Assembly: GCA_024734495.1 (NCBI GenBank)
Contig: JALMQS010000085.1
Location: 19,476,474 to 19,540,473, forward strand
Source of the DNA: Forficula auricularia
Lineage: Eukaryota > Arthropoda > Insecta > Dermaptera > Forficulidae
DNA length: 64,000 bases
Reading direction: 5' to 3'
Position 1 is the stretch's first letter. Every line of letters begins with the position of its first letter. Both the position numbers and the translations under genes were made by a program. Positions 53,804 to 64,000 of the stretch are shown here, piece by piece. The notes beneath the pieces are model-generated. The model made no database searches. It was not told the origin of the DNA and was given only the letters and a program-made list of their open reading frames with translations.

Positions 53804-53844
53804 AGACTCCTGATGATGGGCTAACCCCGAAATATATCGAATTC
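53804..53844 (+). ncRNA. Hammerhead-ribozyme-like motif in Penelope terminal repeat
   Basis: AGACTC (53804-53809), CTGATGA (53810-53816), T, stem II GGG-CTAA-CCC, C, GAAA (53829-53832), TATATC, GAATTC (53839-53844). Stem I has C-G, T-A, mismatch, A-T. The mirror motif in the left repeat is on the minus strand at 52710-52752. Stem II and the core match the 50412 motif, tying that foldback to Penelope-type elements. Confidence 0.62.
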
Positions 53845-54038
53845 AAAACTCAATTTTGTTTTATTTCTTTTTTTGTGAAACCTACCTCGAATCTTAGTTT
53901 TATTATTATATTAAAATGTTTCACCTAGAACCAACACCGAACTCCTTAAAAGTTATATAAAACTATATTCGTCGGCAAACACTTGCGACTTTTTGTTAAA
54001 ATAGGATTACGATAAAATAAAGCTAATATATTTATTCC

Positions 54039-54041
<3 letters not shown>

Positions 54042-54083
<42 letters not shown>
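54042..54083 (+). repeat. (TG)n microsatellite
   Basis: About 20 TG dinucleotides. Confidence 0.97.
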
Positions 54084-55269
54084 CAAATTTAAGAATTCGC
54101 TCTATAATAGTTTTCGTTCATGATTTTCTCTGACTGTGAGTCTCGATTTTGATATTAGAATAACTCAAAATGGGTAACAGGAGAAAGAAACGATATTTTT
54201 ACGGCGTTTGTTCTGAAATTATTGTGGGATTCGAAATCCAAACAGACACAGGGAGAAGAGAGAAAATAATAGTTGAAAATGATAATTTTTTTTAAGACTC
54301 GGTACACTGCGCTCACTCTCACCATATGTTATGAACTGACTTTAAATAAATAATAATAAAATCAATGAAAAAATGTTTTCTGCATTAGTGAACCTAAAGT
54401 TCTAAAGCAGGGCTGTCCAACTCTCGGCCCGAAGTAAAATTATAATCTTCCTTAAGGTACTGTTTCCGCCAAATGGGTTTTTCTTAGGATTTTTTGAAAT
54501 TTAGGCAAGATTAATATTTGAATACTGAAAATTTAGAGTCTAAGTATACTATATATTTTTGTCTAGATTAATTTGCCGCAACGCTAACGTAATGCTGCCG
54601 ACAGGGAGCGCTGATGCCGTCGGTATATTTGCGTCAAATTTGAAATATAATCGTAATTTGGACTCGAATTTTGAAATGAAACACTCCAATTGATTTTAAA
54701 TTAAGAAACATTAAATATATTGATAATTATTCCTCCTCCCCGCCCCCCTTACGACTCAAAAATTAAATATACAATTTGCTTTTCTTTGCGCACAGAAGAA
54801 GAAATTAATCACATCTTATTTGATTTATATTTTATATATTATTTGTTTATTTTTTAATAATTTGCCACTTTTTTATAATTTTTAAAAAATATAAATTTTG
54901 TTATTCTTATTTTTTGATTTTTACAAAATTGAACAACTTAAGACCCGCATGCCCGAGTTTCTCATGGCAATACTGGAGCAGCCTGTCATACAAACAACAC
55001 CTGATCTCTTTTAAATATTTGGAGCCTTATATCGATGATTCTCCTCCTCACACGATCCCACTTATTTAAATAAATCTACATATTTCCAAACAAAAAATAT
55101 CACAATGCTGTAGATTATAGAAAAAAGAAATACTCCCAGATTCATATCTAGATCCTCATTTCTGTAGCTGTGTCAGGACGAAAATGAGGCGAAACTTTTA
55201 AGAAAATATGTATTTTCGGGAGTTTACAGGTATACATTTGTAGTGTGGTTTTTTAAGAGAAATAACATT
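54084..55269. other. Low-copy DNA with an hAT-like end
   Basis: CAGGGCTGTCCAACTCTCGG at 54415 resembles hAT-type left ends; no partner found. The rest is AT-rich and unassigned, with CCCGCATGCCCGAGTTTCTC near 54945. Confidence 0.4.
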
Positions 55270-55345
55270 TTTGGACCGAGACATAGCCCGCCAGGGCACT
55301 AGCCCGGAGGGCCGAGCTTCGAGGGCGTGCCGAAGGCACGCACGA
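55270..55345 (+). mobile_element. Helitron 3'-end remnant
   Basis: CCGAGACATAGCCCGCCAGG, GCCCGGAGGGCCGAGCT, then hairpin GGGCGTGCC-GAA-GGCACGC. Same family as the terminus at 39744-39846, but CTAG is lost (ACGAAAAG follows). Confidence 0.75.
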
Positions 55346-55579
55346 AAAGTTCGTTAAAGTATAAAAGTATTTCACCCTTCGGGAAAGAAAGGACATCAAG
55401 TCTCTTAGCACCTCTCTAGAGTGCCTAGCTGAGTAGGCGATACCTACTAGGCACGCCCTATTCAGCTAGTTGGTATATGTACATGTTTACTTACATTAAT
55501 CAGAGGACAACCTAATTGATTATTCTTTGTGAATCAACAATTCTGCTACACTCAGGAAAACAAAATCTTTTAGAAGATG
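55346..55579 (+). other. Spacer with CTGCTACT-type repeat fragment
   Basis: 55490-55565 (ATCAGAGGACAACCTAATTG ... CAATTCTGCTACACTCAGG) is a diverged copy of the 37305 fragment. 55400-55460 has tandem-like AGGCGATACCTACTAGGC. Confidence 0.55.
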
Positions 55580-56215
55580 GAATTTTTAAAAAATACAACT
55601 CAAGGTGCAACCAGATATATCAAGATAAGAATCTATATTTAAGGCCCAAATCCAAGATTTTGATAGAATAATTTTATATTGCATATCAGAGGGCCTCGTC
55701 CCCTCAGGAGTCGAACCCGAGTACTAACATGCTTGCCGGGCACGTTAGTTCTACCCTCGAGACAAAAAAACATTAAAAAAAACAACAACAAAAAATTGCA
55801 ATATTATATAACGAGAAGCCAGCATTTTTAATCCAACGGAAACCCGAACGGAAAATCAAAATTTCGGCTAAACTGAAAAAAGTTTTAAGACAATGACCAA
55901 TAATAAAAATAATTAACCCGAAGGTTTGAGTATCTTTTTTTGAAAATAAGATGGAATTTTTCAAAAATATAACTCACGGTTCAACCAGATATATCAAGAT
56001 AAGAATTTATATTTAAGGTCCAAATCTAAGATTTTAATAGAATAATTTTTGTGATATTGCATATCTTTGTTTTTGTTTCGAGGGTAGAACTAACATACCC
56101 GGCAAGCTTGTTAGTACTCGGGTTCGACTTCTGAGAAGACGAGGCCCTCAGATATGCAATAAAAAATTATTCTAATAAAATCTTAGATTTGGACCTTAAA
56201 TGTAAATGCTTATCT
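55580..56215. mobile_element. Foldback repeats carrying tRNA-like loops
   Basis: Plus-strand arms (CAACCAGATATATCAAGATA, TATTTAAGGCCCAAAT, ATTGCATATC) occur at 55585-55690 and 55970-56065; the inverted arm is 56150-56215. The 56.0-kb copy is arm, tRNA-like loop, inverted arm. The 55.6-kb copy is arm plus loop, with the loop in the opposite orientation and no second arm. Between them, 55763-55950 is unassigned. Confidence 0.65.
56082..56152 (+). ncRNA. tRNA-like sequence (pseudogene or SINE head)
   Basis: GAGGGTAGAACTAACATACC, CGGCAAGCTTGTTAGTACTC, GGGTTCGACTTCTGA. GGTTCGACT resembles the internal B box; the A box is poor. The better copy, minus strand 55690-55762, has GGTTCGACTCC, a possible acceptor stem TTGTCTC/GGGACGA and a seven-base anticodon loop CCGGCAA, but the D arm is missing and base 33 is C, not T. 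Not a working tRNA. Confidence 0.45.
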
Positions 56216-57140
56216 TGAAATTTTTTTTTAATTAACTGAAGTTTGATTTAAAAATGGCTTCATTCTGACAACTCTTTTACATCTAAGACTTAGTCTACCT
56301 CTAACCGGCGGACAAACTTACTCTAAATATACTGTAATTGTCACAAAAAGAAACGAAAAGAGACAAAATCTAATCAGTAAATCATATTCACTGAAAATCT
56401 AAAGTTCCATTGCAATTTATTAAATATCAATTTAAATTTGAATTAATTTGGATAGTACCTACTATCGATGTTCAGCAAATGTTTTGTGTTATAAATATAA
56501 TCGATTTTTGAGAATGTTCTTTCTTTGCAAATGAATACCCGGCGCGTGATAAGAAGAGCGTGGAAAAGGCCTGCTCGCTACTGAAGTTAACCCAATTGCT
56601 TGGTCCGCCATTGAGCCCTTGATAGAGGCATTTATCATATGCCTATTAATCATGAATAATGTGAGTTCCGTCGAGGCAGTTGTATTCGCGAAGTTTGTCA
56701 AGACTGCCACAATGAACTACGCCAATGTTAATGAGTGAATAAATCAAATGGCTCAACATGATGTGTTATGTTCTGTCTAAGGATGAAATCAACTTGCGCC
56801 TCAAAAACTTTTTGACACGTTAATTTGTTCAAGCCCTTAGGACGAGATTGCTAAAGAGCTCTATTCAAGCGAAACCTTTGATCCTTTTATGTGGAGCCTT
56901 TTAAGATAGTTTTAATTGTAAAGCTGGACAAGAAAAATTCGCAGATGAAGACAAAGAAGAATACGAAAGAAACACAAAAGAACTAAGACTAATCACTTTT
57001 GAGAAAAGAACGCTCTGGGTCTTAATTCCGGATCTGTAAATGATTTATTTAATAATCTTATTAAAAATTAAAAAAAAAAATTAATCTTGCCAAAGGAATG
57101 ATAGTCTAGTGAATTTCAATTTCAATTTGAAAGTTGAGGT
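56216..57140. other. Low-copy DNA, dense block at 56490-56760
   Basis: 56490-56760 is more complex than its surroundings (GATAAGAAGAGCGTGGAAAA, TTGGTCCGCCATTGAGCCCT, CATATGCCTATTAATCATGA) and single-copy in the window. A minus-strand frame (56489-56710) has balanced residues but no known family. 56820-56900 is similar. Possible conserved non-coding or exon remnant. Confidence 0.3.
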
Positions 57141-57148
57141 ATCTAGAG

Positions 57149-59071
57149 CAGCGGTCTCACCTTAGCGCGAGCTTCTTTCGAAGTTGAAAAATCATCCTGT
57201 GAGCTACTTTTTACAAACAATTTACTTATTGGTTATACAACCTTATATTTATATAATATTATATATTATGTACAACCAAAAAAGATGACCAAATATTTCA
57301 AAATATTTAAAATTATATAGTTATATTAAAATATAAAAAAATTAAGAAATAATAGTTTATTATAACTAAAATAGTAAACAAAATATGTACACAACAGTGG
57401 CGATTGGTGACTTTTCAACCACGGGATGCTGTCTAAAAAAGTACCCTTCATTTTTTGAAATTTTATTTTAATCTTCGGTTTTTTGTTTTGTAAATTTCAT
57501 CAAATACGGCATCACTTTGGTTATTTTTCAAATTTCACATTAGATTTTTAAAAACTAAATTTTGGGACCTTCGCCCCAAACGGAAACTGCTTTGTGTGAG
57601 TGAGGGTAGGAGTCAGAAATTACATCTAATGACTTAAACTTCACAGTCCCAGAGATAGAAATCGACCATCTTCCACAATGAATCAGCCTGTTCTATAAGA
57701 AAATCTTAAATTTCTCCTAATTCTATTGCTATAAGCAAGCTATGACTTGTCTATAGTACTCTTAGATATTTGTGATCTTATTGGTATATTGAGAGTTCTT
57801 GAAAATGCATTAGTTCAAAGATTCTGGAATCATCTTTATTTATTTCTATTTTGTATTATTTCTATTTTAATAGTTCGTCAGCGAGAACAATTTTTATTCG
57901 ACTAAAACTCGTCTGGACTTGTCTTTGACATGCTTGAACTGGAAGATATACCAGGCAGGGAATTCAAACCTTCTATCAGCACCCTTTTCGGAAAAATCAT
58001 TCATTTTAATTGACCCTTGAAACTATGCAACAATTTTATTTCATTTCGAGAACCAATATACATACTTTTCAAAACGAAAAATGTTTTTTATAGAAATATT
58101 TGAAATAATGGATAATAATTTCGATAATTTAAAGATCCTCCTGAAATTTTGAAGTCGAACTTAAATATTTATAAAAATACTCTTAAATGTTTGAAATTTT
58201 AGGGATCCTAAAAAATATAAAAACGTAAAGAAAATTAATTTCAACCATTTTTTTTCTTCGTCTATCTGTTTGTCTATGTTCCCTTATTCCGATACACACG
58301 ATAACGCAAAAACGAAAAGACTTAGAAAGTTTGATGTGAAGAAAAATGTGTTTATTTTCAATGCGGAAAAAAGTTTAGATTAGTGGCCAGTGTTTTCAAC
58401 CTCTGTGCTGCGAGGGTTTTTGGCAAATAATGAAAATTGAATGGGTTTTATAACTTTGAAATACTATTTCTAATTACTTCAATATTTTTTTTTTTGTATC
58501 ATACAACTTTTACATTTTTTTATATTCTGGTGTGCCACAAATGATTCCAGATATTTTTAGTGTGCCGTCGACCAAAAAAAGGTTAAGAAACACTGACATA
58601 GAGAGATGGACAGAAAACCAGCCAGAGGGTATTCTATAAGGTCATAGAATTGGTACACAAAAATACAATAATTTTTAAGTCTATAAAAAATGTTTAATAT
58701 TTAAAATGTGAATTTTAAATTTAATAATATTGATAAGTCTGAAACGTTTAATGAGAAACTAGACATTCGCTTTTCTGAGATGTCGTGGCTGACTTTGCCC
58801 TCTTTTGAATTAATATTTGAAAAAATTTCTATTTAATAATTCAATCATTTTTAAAATTCCCTTATAAAACAATGAAAACTAGAAAAATTAAAAAAAGTAA
58901 TTAGTTTTAATTTATTTATTTTTATGTAAGTATTTTAGAATAAACATTAAATAATTTTTTAATTTTTACTTTCAATTTTTTTTTTAAATATTTACCAAAA
59001 ATTGTCGAAAGCTACGAAAAATGAGACCGCGAGCTACTCGTGAGCTCGCGAGCGAACGGTTGGCGACCGCT
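57149..59071. mobile_element. hAT-type element, degraded, with nested copy
   Basis: CAGCGGTCTCACCTTAGCGC at 57149 and, on the minus strand from 59071, CAGCGGTCGCCAACCGTTCG form hAT-like inverted ends. Flanking 8-mers ATCTAGAG and ATGTACAA match at five positions, so the target duplication is doubtful. The 1.9-kb interior has no transposase frame and contains another hAT-like MITE; CAGTGGCGATTGGTGAC at 57394 may mark a third. Confidence 0.6.
58388..58595. mobile_element. hAT-type MITE, nested
   Basis: CAGTGTTTTCAACCTCTGTG at 58388 and minus-strand CAGTGTTTCTTAACCTTTTT from 58595 are inverted ends of hAT form. Inner text GGTGTGCCACAAATGAT and GTGTGCCGTCGACC is typical. No matching 8-bp duplication. 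Confidence 0.75.
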
Positions 59072-59231
59072 GATGTACAAGATAGAATAAGTATCTCAAG
59101 ATTTTGACTAATATTGAAGAACCGCAAGTATAGAAGAATATTTAATTTAAGTTTTTGGTATTTTTCAAAAAATCGGTACACTACTTAACATTTTAAGTTC
59201 TTCAATGAGTATAAATTTCGATTGGAATCAA

Positions 59232-59293
59232 AATTAAAAAAAAAAAAAAAATCAGTCGAATTGAGAACCTCCTCCTTTTTGGAGTCGGTTAAT
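59232..59293 (-). repeat. ACCGACTTC-family 5' tip
   Basis: Minus strand AACCGACTCCAAAAAGGAGG, AGGTTCTCAATTCGACTGAT then a T run: only the first ~60 bases of the family. Confidence 0.8.
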
Positions 59294-59357
59294 AAAGTCC
59301 TTAACGCAGGTTCACTTAGTCGTAAAGCTTCGGGAATTGAAACTTAAGCTATCTAGA

Positions 59358-59752
59358 TTTTAAATAAATGTTTATAATTTTTCTAACTAATATAACAAAG
59401 AATAATTGACATATCAATGAGAATTGTTTTGACCGCGCTAATTTGAAAAAGATATTTTATCACGAGACCACTGCGGATTATGCTATTGAAGTCTGTGGAG
59501 TCTTAAGTCTGGACCAAGAGAGAAAAAAAGATGTGATCCACTTAGCTACAATCCAACGTCATTTCGCGTATAGCCCGCTAAACATTCGGACTGTGATCCC
59601 AGACTTAAGACTCCACAGACTTCAATAGCATAATCCGCAGTAGTCTCGTGATAAAATATCTTTTTCAAATAAGCGCGGTCAAAACAATTCTCATTGATAT
59701 GTCAATTATTCTTTGTTATATTAGTTAGAAAAATTATAAAAATTTATTTAAG
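59358..59752. mobile_element. Foldback with ~155-bp arms
   Basis: The arms 59358-59511 and 59601-59752 are almost identical inverted copies (AACTAATATAACAAAGAATA, TTGACCGCGCTAATTTG, CACGAGACCACTGCGGATTA, GTCTGTGGAGTCTTAAGTCT). The ~90-base loop has CAACGTCATTTCGCGTATAG. An open frame (59443-59628) runs arm to loop to arm and is a by-product. Very low arm divergence suggests youth or gene conversion. Confidence 0.9.
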
Positions 59753-61440
59753 ATCATTATTTCAAGTTAGAAATATATAAGTTCAAATATTATTTTCACT
59801 CAATATTTGACAAAAATTCCCTACAGTTGATTCGTGATTGAATCAAATGTAGAAAAACATTTGGTTTATCTAGATTTTGATTGATATCGAAAAAACAAAA
59901 ATATCTATTTAGTTACTTGAAATTTTTTTGTTTTGATATTTTTATCCAAAAATGCTGTAATGATTTCTTTTTTTTTTTTGTAATAATCCGTAGGTACATT
60001 TATCAAATATCTTGAGTACTTCACAGGGTGTCAAATCATGATATTCGGCTAATCAACCGAAATAGATCGAGAATTTAAAAACTAAACTCATTTTAATTTA
60101 TTTTTCCTCACTCTGAAACACCACGAACTCGAACCTATTATAATTTAAAAATGTTTCACTGTAAATCCACACCGCGTTCCGTTCATGTCGCAAATAACCA
60201 ATATTTTGAAAGCCTATATTCCGGATATGCTAAGTTCTAGAGAGTCTTCGGCTTTGAAACTTAAGATATCTATGGCTAGAAAAATACCCAATGCTTTTGA
60301 TTGGAATTTTAGGACCGGGATTACCTATTTAGTCTAAGGGTCTTTTGGCTTTATTCCAGTTTTCTCAATATGGCTTGCGGGAAATCCAAATCGAAGTAAT
60401 TTGAAAGAACACAATTATTATTATTATTTCAAATAAGGGTGAGACTAATTTGATAGTCGTGTGGACCCCACACCAATCGATTATAAATGTTTTTCTCTTC
60501 TGGGATATTATTCGTCTTTAATTTTGAAGATGATACGAATATAATCCCTAAAGTATCCCAATTTTGTTAATGGGGATTAAGACAGATCCCCTTTTACTTT
60601 TATTACTCTCTTCTGAATAGCATCGAGGCAAGAAAATACTTGCAAGCCCTCTCCACAATTACGAGAGGTATTCAAGACAAGAGTGAAATTGATTCTTGAG
60701 TTGAATGATTATAAAAAATAATAATACCAATCGTTTTATATTCATAAGAGAAAATCTCATCCATCGTTGAAATATTTCATTTTAAGATTAATTGTATTTA
60801 AAGTGCCTGACAAGAGCATCAGACTTGACCTCAAGAAACTCATCCACATGAGAAGAAATCTTGAGAAATAAAAGAGAAATATTCCGAGACCAAATACATC
60901 CCAGAATCCTGCCTGTACCCTTATTTGGCTTTCTCCACAATATACGATACTAGCACTATAATCTAGCCGTCTAGCCTTATTATTTATTTCCCTCTGGTTA
61001 GTAGCCGAGAGTTGGAGTTATCTCTGGAGGTGATTATTCAAGTGTGCTCCCTGGAGGGGGGTCTGATAAAAAGAAGCTCTTCCGAGCAAAAGGGCTTATC
61101 TGTGATCGAAAGACAACAACAAATGTTCCCGGGCTGAGAAAATTAAAAACAAATCGTTAAGCCAGTTTATGTTTTAATTAATCGCCCTTAGTCAGCGACT
61201 CTGAACGTTCGTTGAATCAACAAACCGAATGGCCTGCCAAGAAAATTCCTTTATATTATTTTTATTTAAATATATTCACCGTGCTTAGCATCGGTGCCTG
61301 TGGGAGCAATAAACAGTACATTAAGAATTTTGTTTTCTCATTTTGCATGCGAATTTAATTTTATTTTTAATATATTATAAAGAAAATATGGCAAGGATTT
61401 TATACAATTACCTAATTGGTCAGTTGGAATAGCAAATAAT
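59753..61440. other. Low-copy DNA
   Basis: 60020-60180 is a decayed ribozyme-bearing terminal repeat: CGGCTAATCAACCGAAATAG, then TTTATTTTTCCTCACTCTGA and TTTCACTGTAAATCCACACC, the same layout as the right end at 53810-53945. 60430-61260 has no copy in the window; 60990-61220 is denser (TAGTAGCCGAGAGTTGGAGT, CGAGCAAAAGGGCTTATCTG), possibly conserved non-coding DNA. No gene. Confidence 0.4.
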
Positions 61441-63595
61441 ATTTTAAAGCAGTGCTAGTCAAAAGCTAGTCCACGAAAACCGGGGTAGGTATTACATGTA
61501 AAAGATTTCAATTAGAATTTCAAATATTATAAATCACTGAAAAAACCTAAGCTTTATTCAGATTTTATTCAAATAGAAAAGAGCTGTTCAACCCGTAGCC
61601 CGCGGGCCGCATGCGGCCCAGCACTGCAATGATTGTGGCCCAAAATAAAATCATAAACTTCCTTAAAACATTGAGATTTATATGTAGAGATATAATATAT
61701 TTCTTCGCTTATTCGAAATATGAATGTACATTTGTGCAATAGGTGAAGCTTTTTTCAAGAATAAAATTCACTAAAGCAAAATTATAAGCTCAACTATATA
61801 AGACAAAAAATCATGAAGTTTCGAATATTTAAAAATTCTCCTTCTTCTCATATTTTAATTTTCTAAAATATTTATTATTTCAGTAATTCATATGTTACGA
61901 CACCAACCAAGTCTATAGTTATATCATTCTATTACAAGGAAATAAGGAATTCGGGTTTTCTAGAACAATCATAATTAATTGATATATTCTCTCCTGAACT
62001 CAAACTTTCTTTTAGATCGTTGCTCGTTCTTACATGTCAATAGATAAATAATCGATAGTCAGGATTATTATATCCGTGACCCTTTTAAAAATAAATTATC
62101 ATTCTTTAATTGTGCCCATAATTATGAAAGTGTAAAAATTAAAAAAAAAAATACTTGTTTCATATTTTACGTTCCATCCATTTAAAAAGTTCAGTAATAA
62201 GACGTCGGTTTTGAAAAATCGCATAAAATTGAACCGTGAAGTGGATTCCTAGTTGTCACATTATACAGAATTCGAATCTTGTTTATTTTATAAAACTTTA
62301 AATATCTCGAAACTAACAATCAATGACTTAGACCACTTTCATAATTATGGGCACAATTACTTCTTTAATCCCATTCAATTTAAACCAGAGCTGTCCAACC
62401 CGTGGCCCAATATAAAGTCATGACAATTTCTCTAAAACATTTATATGTAGATACTGAAAACACAGAACAATTTGGCCTGATAATTTTTTTTTCTAAAATA
62501 AGAAATCTGAAAATCTACTGTAATGTTTCCAAAAAATAAAAGTGCTAATTTTAAATTTTTAAATCTGGAACTAGATTTCAAGATTTCCGAAAAATAATCA
62601 TCATTTTTAGTCCATTTTTGACTCCATTTTCATTAGAAATAAATTTTCTACTTCTCAAACGTTCTGATAGAATGTTCTAGAACAGCAATGCCGATCTGAA
62701 AAAAAAATTGAATATTGTTTCTTTATCCGAATTTTATATTAATTATGGTACTTGTGGGTGGTTTTTGAATGATTAAAATAATGCACTTCATGGGGATGAT
62801 GGAAACGGAAAGTGAGTTCCAGTCCTTAGCAGTCAGAGATAAACTTGTTAGTAAATGCGTTTGTTTCATTTCTTTGGAATTTAATTGCTAATGAGTATTC
62901 ACTGTATGAAAATCGCATCTTTAGCGTAAACGAGGCTTTAGAAGCGATTATTAAAGTTACGCTCTATCTTTTTTAATACATAAATATATTTGTCCTAATT
63001 CATGTGTTTTTTTTGTCTAACATACTTAAGCATAGAAATATATAAAGTAAGTTATTAAAAAATTTACGAAACTACATCAAAAAATAATAATTTTAAAACA
63101 TTTTGTGTTCTTACGAGATCGCGACTTGAGAGCTTGGAAAATCTTAATTAAAACTATATTTACAGAAAAAGGATTCACGAATTGCCCACACGCGCTTATT
63201 TCGGGGAGTTTATTTTTGCAGGAATAAATTCACAATATTCTAAAGACTAGGGGTGCCTAATTTGATTCAGATAAAACAAATAGCTTAGAATTTAAATATT
63301 TTACTCTCATTTCACCCCACAATGGAAAATAATATATATTGTATTTTTCTCATCGAATTTTGATGCCAATGAATGTTTCTACTGAAACTCTACTTGAAGT
63401 TCTGAAGGTAAAAAGTTCTCCAAAATTCAATCATCATTTTAAAGAAAATATTTTTAATTTGATTCTTTTATTTTAATTGTAAGACTTAAGGTTCTACGGA
63501 CATTAGAGCAATGTAAAGATAAAAAACTTAATTTATGATTATTTATTAAACACTTATTAATACGTATAAATTAATTTTTTGAGAAAGATCTGAAG
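61441..63595. other. AT-rich DNA with several hAT-like ends
   Basis: CAGTGCTAGTCAAAAGCTAG (61451), AGCTGTTCAACCCGTAGCCC with GCGGGCCGCATGCGGCCC (61583-61620), and CAGAGCTGTCCAACCCGTGG (62386) look like left ends of hAT-type elements; no right ends were matched. 62060-62350 contains an inverted pair around CATAATTATGGGCACAATTA / TAATTGTGCCCATAATTATG (62103 and 62338). Confidence 0.45.
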
Positions 63596-63720
63596 AAACT
63601 TTTTCTCTGTGAACTCCTGAATATGGCCTCGCATCCCGAAATATATACTATAATCATGCTAGCTTGTCTTTTATTTTATGTGAAACCTACCTAGAATTTT
63701 ATATTTAATTTTTTTTTAAT
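63596..63720 (+). repeat. Decayed Penelope-type terminal repeat
   Basis: GTGAACTCCTGAATATGGCC, TCGCATCCCGAAATATATAC, then TTTATTTTATGTGAAACCTA, CCTAGAATTTTA, matching the layout of 53804-53935. The core has CTGAATA instead of CTGANGA and stem I no longer pairs, so it is inactive. Confidence 0.65.
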
Positions 63721-64000
63721 TTTTTAAATTTTCATTACTTTATACAGCTGTTAGATGCGCTGTTGTCAGATCTATATTTTGGAAAAAAATATTTGAGTCA
63801 AATGACAATTATTTATTATGGTTAGTAAATAAATAATTAAATTAATCCGATTAGAATTGATCTTAGGCCACACTTAAATTTAAGTTATTAATTTATATAT
63901 TCACATTTTTTATTTTAGTAAAAAAAAATCTAGATTTTATTATGATTTACGGGGTACTTAGTCCTTACAACCAGTTTTTATTCAAATGTACTATTCATTT
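63721..64000. other. AT-rich DNA to window end
   Basis: No repeat or gene recognised. Confidence 0.4.

Larger units (their letters stand above)
52665..53945 (+). mobile_element. Penelope-like element with inverted terminal repeats
   Basis: Terminal blocks 52665-52815 (inverted) and 53745-53945 are reverse complements (AAGATTCGAGGTAGGTTTCA ... ATTGAGTTTTGAATTCG ... TTGGAAAAATAGTTTTACAA) and each bears a hammerhead-like motif. Between them lies a decayed ORF end with a GIY-YIG nuclease domain. Penelope-like elements typically have such terminal repeats, hammerhead motifs and a C-terminal GIY-YIG. The reverse transcriptase is missing, so the copy is dead. Confidence 0.85.

Noticed and set aside
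55690..55762. Functional tRNA gene on the minus strand
   Set aside because: The D arm is missing, the base before the anticodon is C instead of T, and it lies in a mobile hairpin with a second mutated copy nearby.
1..64000. CRISPR arrays, bacterial operons, rRNA genes
   Set aside because: No short regularly spaced repeats with unique spacers, no operon-like gene packing and no rRNA sequence were seen; the window is eukaryotic repeat DNA.

Overview
This is AT-rich nuclear DNA from an arthropod, most likely an insect. Four signs point there. There are decayed non-LTR, Helitron, Tc1-type and Penelope-like coding remnants of kinds common in insects. There are hAT-type ends, many TATA/TG microsatellites, and very many palindromic (foldback) repeats. 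The species cannot be named from the sequence. No intact protein-coding gene is visible. The window reads as intergenic or intronic repeat-rich DNA with one 100-base assembly gap (23368-23467).

Layout. 1-9.6 kb is almost wall-to-wall repeats: an ACCGACTTC-family copy, a 1.3-kb foldback, MITEs with ACTTTACCATAC ends, a 1.16-kb transposon filled with a 20-bp minisatellite, a foldback with ~570-bp arms, and a hairpin-ended element. 9.6-20 kb carries a four-copy tandem array (12.45-13.3 kb), further MITEs, a foldback interrupted by a nested hairpin-ended element, and a full ACCGACTTC element. 21-23.3 kb has a Tc1-type deletion derivative, a 5'-truncated non-LTR retrotransposon and a foldback. 23.5-26.4 kb and 27.6-32.9 kb are the least repetitive parts and may hold conserved non-coding DNA. 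33-46.2 kb contains more foldbacks, a Helitron remnant with a Pif1-type helicase pseudogene, and an ACCGACTTC element split by a 1.9-kb insertion. 46.2-56.3 kb holds a third minisatellite transposon, ribozyme-bearing foldbacks, a long tandem array, an hAT MITE with its target duplication, a Penelope-like element, and a tRNA-like hairpin. 56-64 kb is low-copy DNA with hAT-type ends and one clean palindrome.

Three themes stand out. (1) At least eight hammerhead-ribozyme-like motifs (CTGANGA, paired stem II, GAAA, tiny stem III, paired stem I) occur in different sequence families. Several sit as inverted pairs in foldbacks, and one foldback encloses a Penelope-like GIY-YIG endonuclease pseudogene, so these are probably Penelope-type terminal repeats. 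Stem sequences differ between families while pairing is kept. (2) One transposon family carries an internal 20-bp minisatellite of very different length in each of three copies, and all three copies show 8-bp target-site duplications. (3) The terminal hairpin of the ACCGACTTC family has its ~85-bp loop in opposite orientations in different copies, as expected if recombination between the arms flips it.
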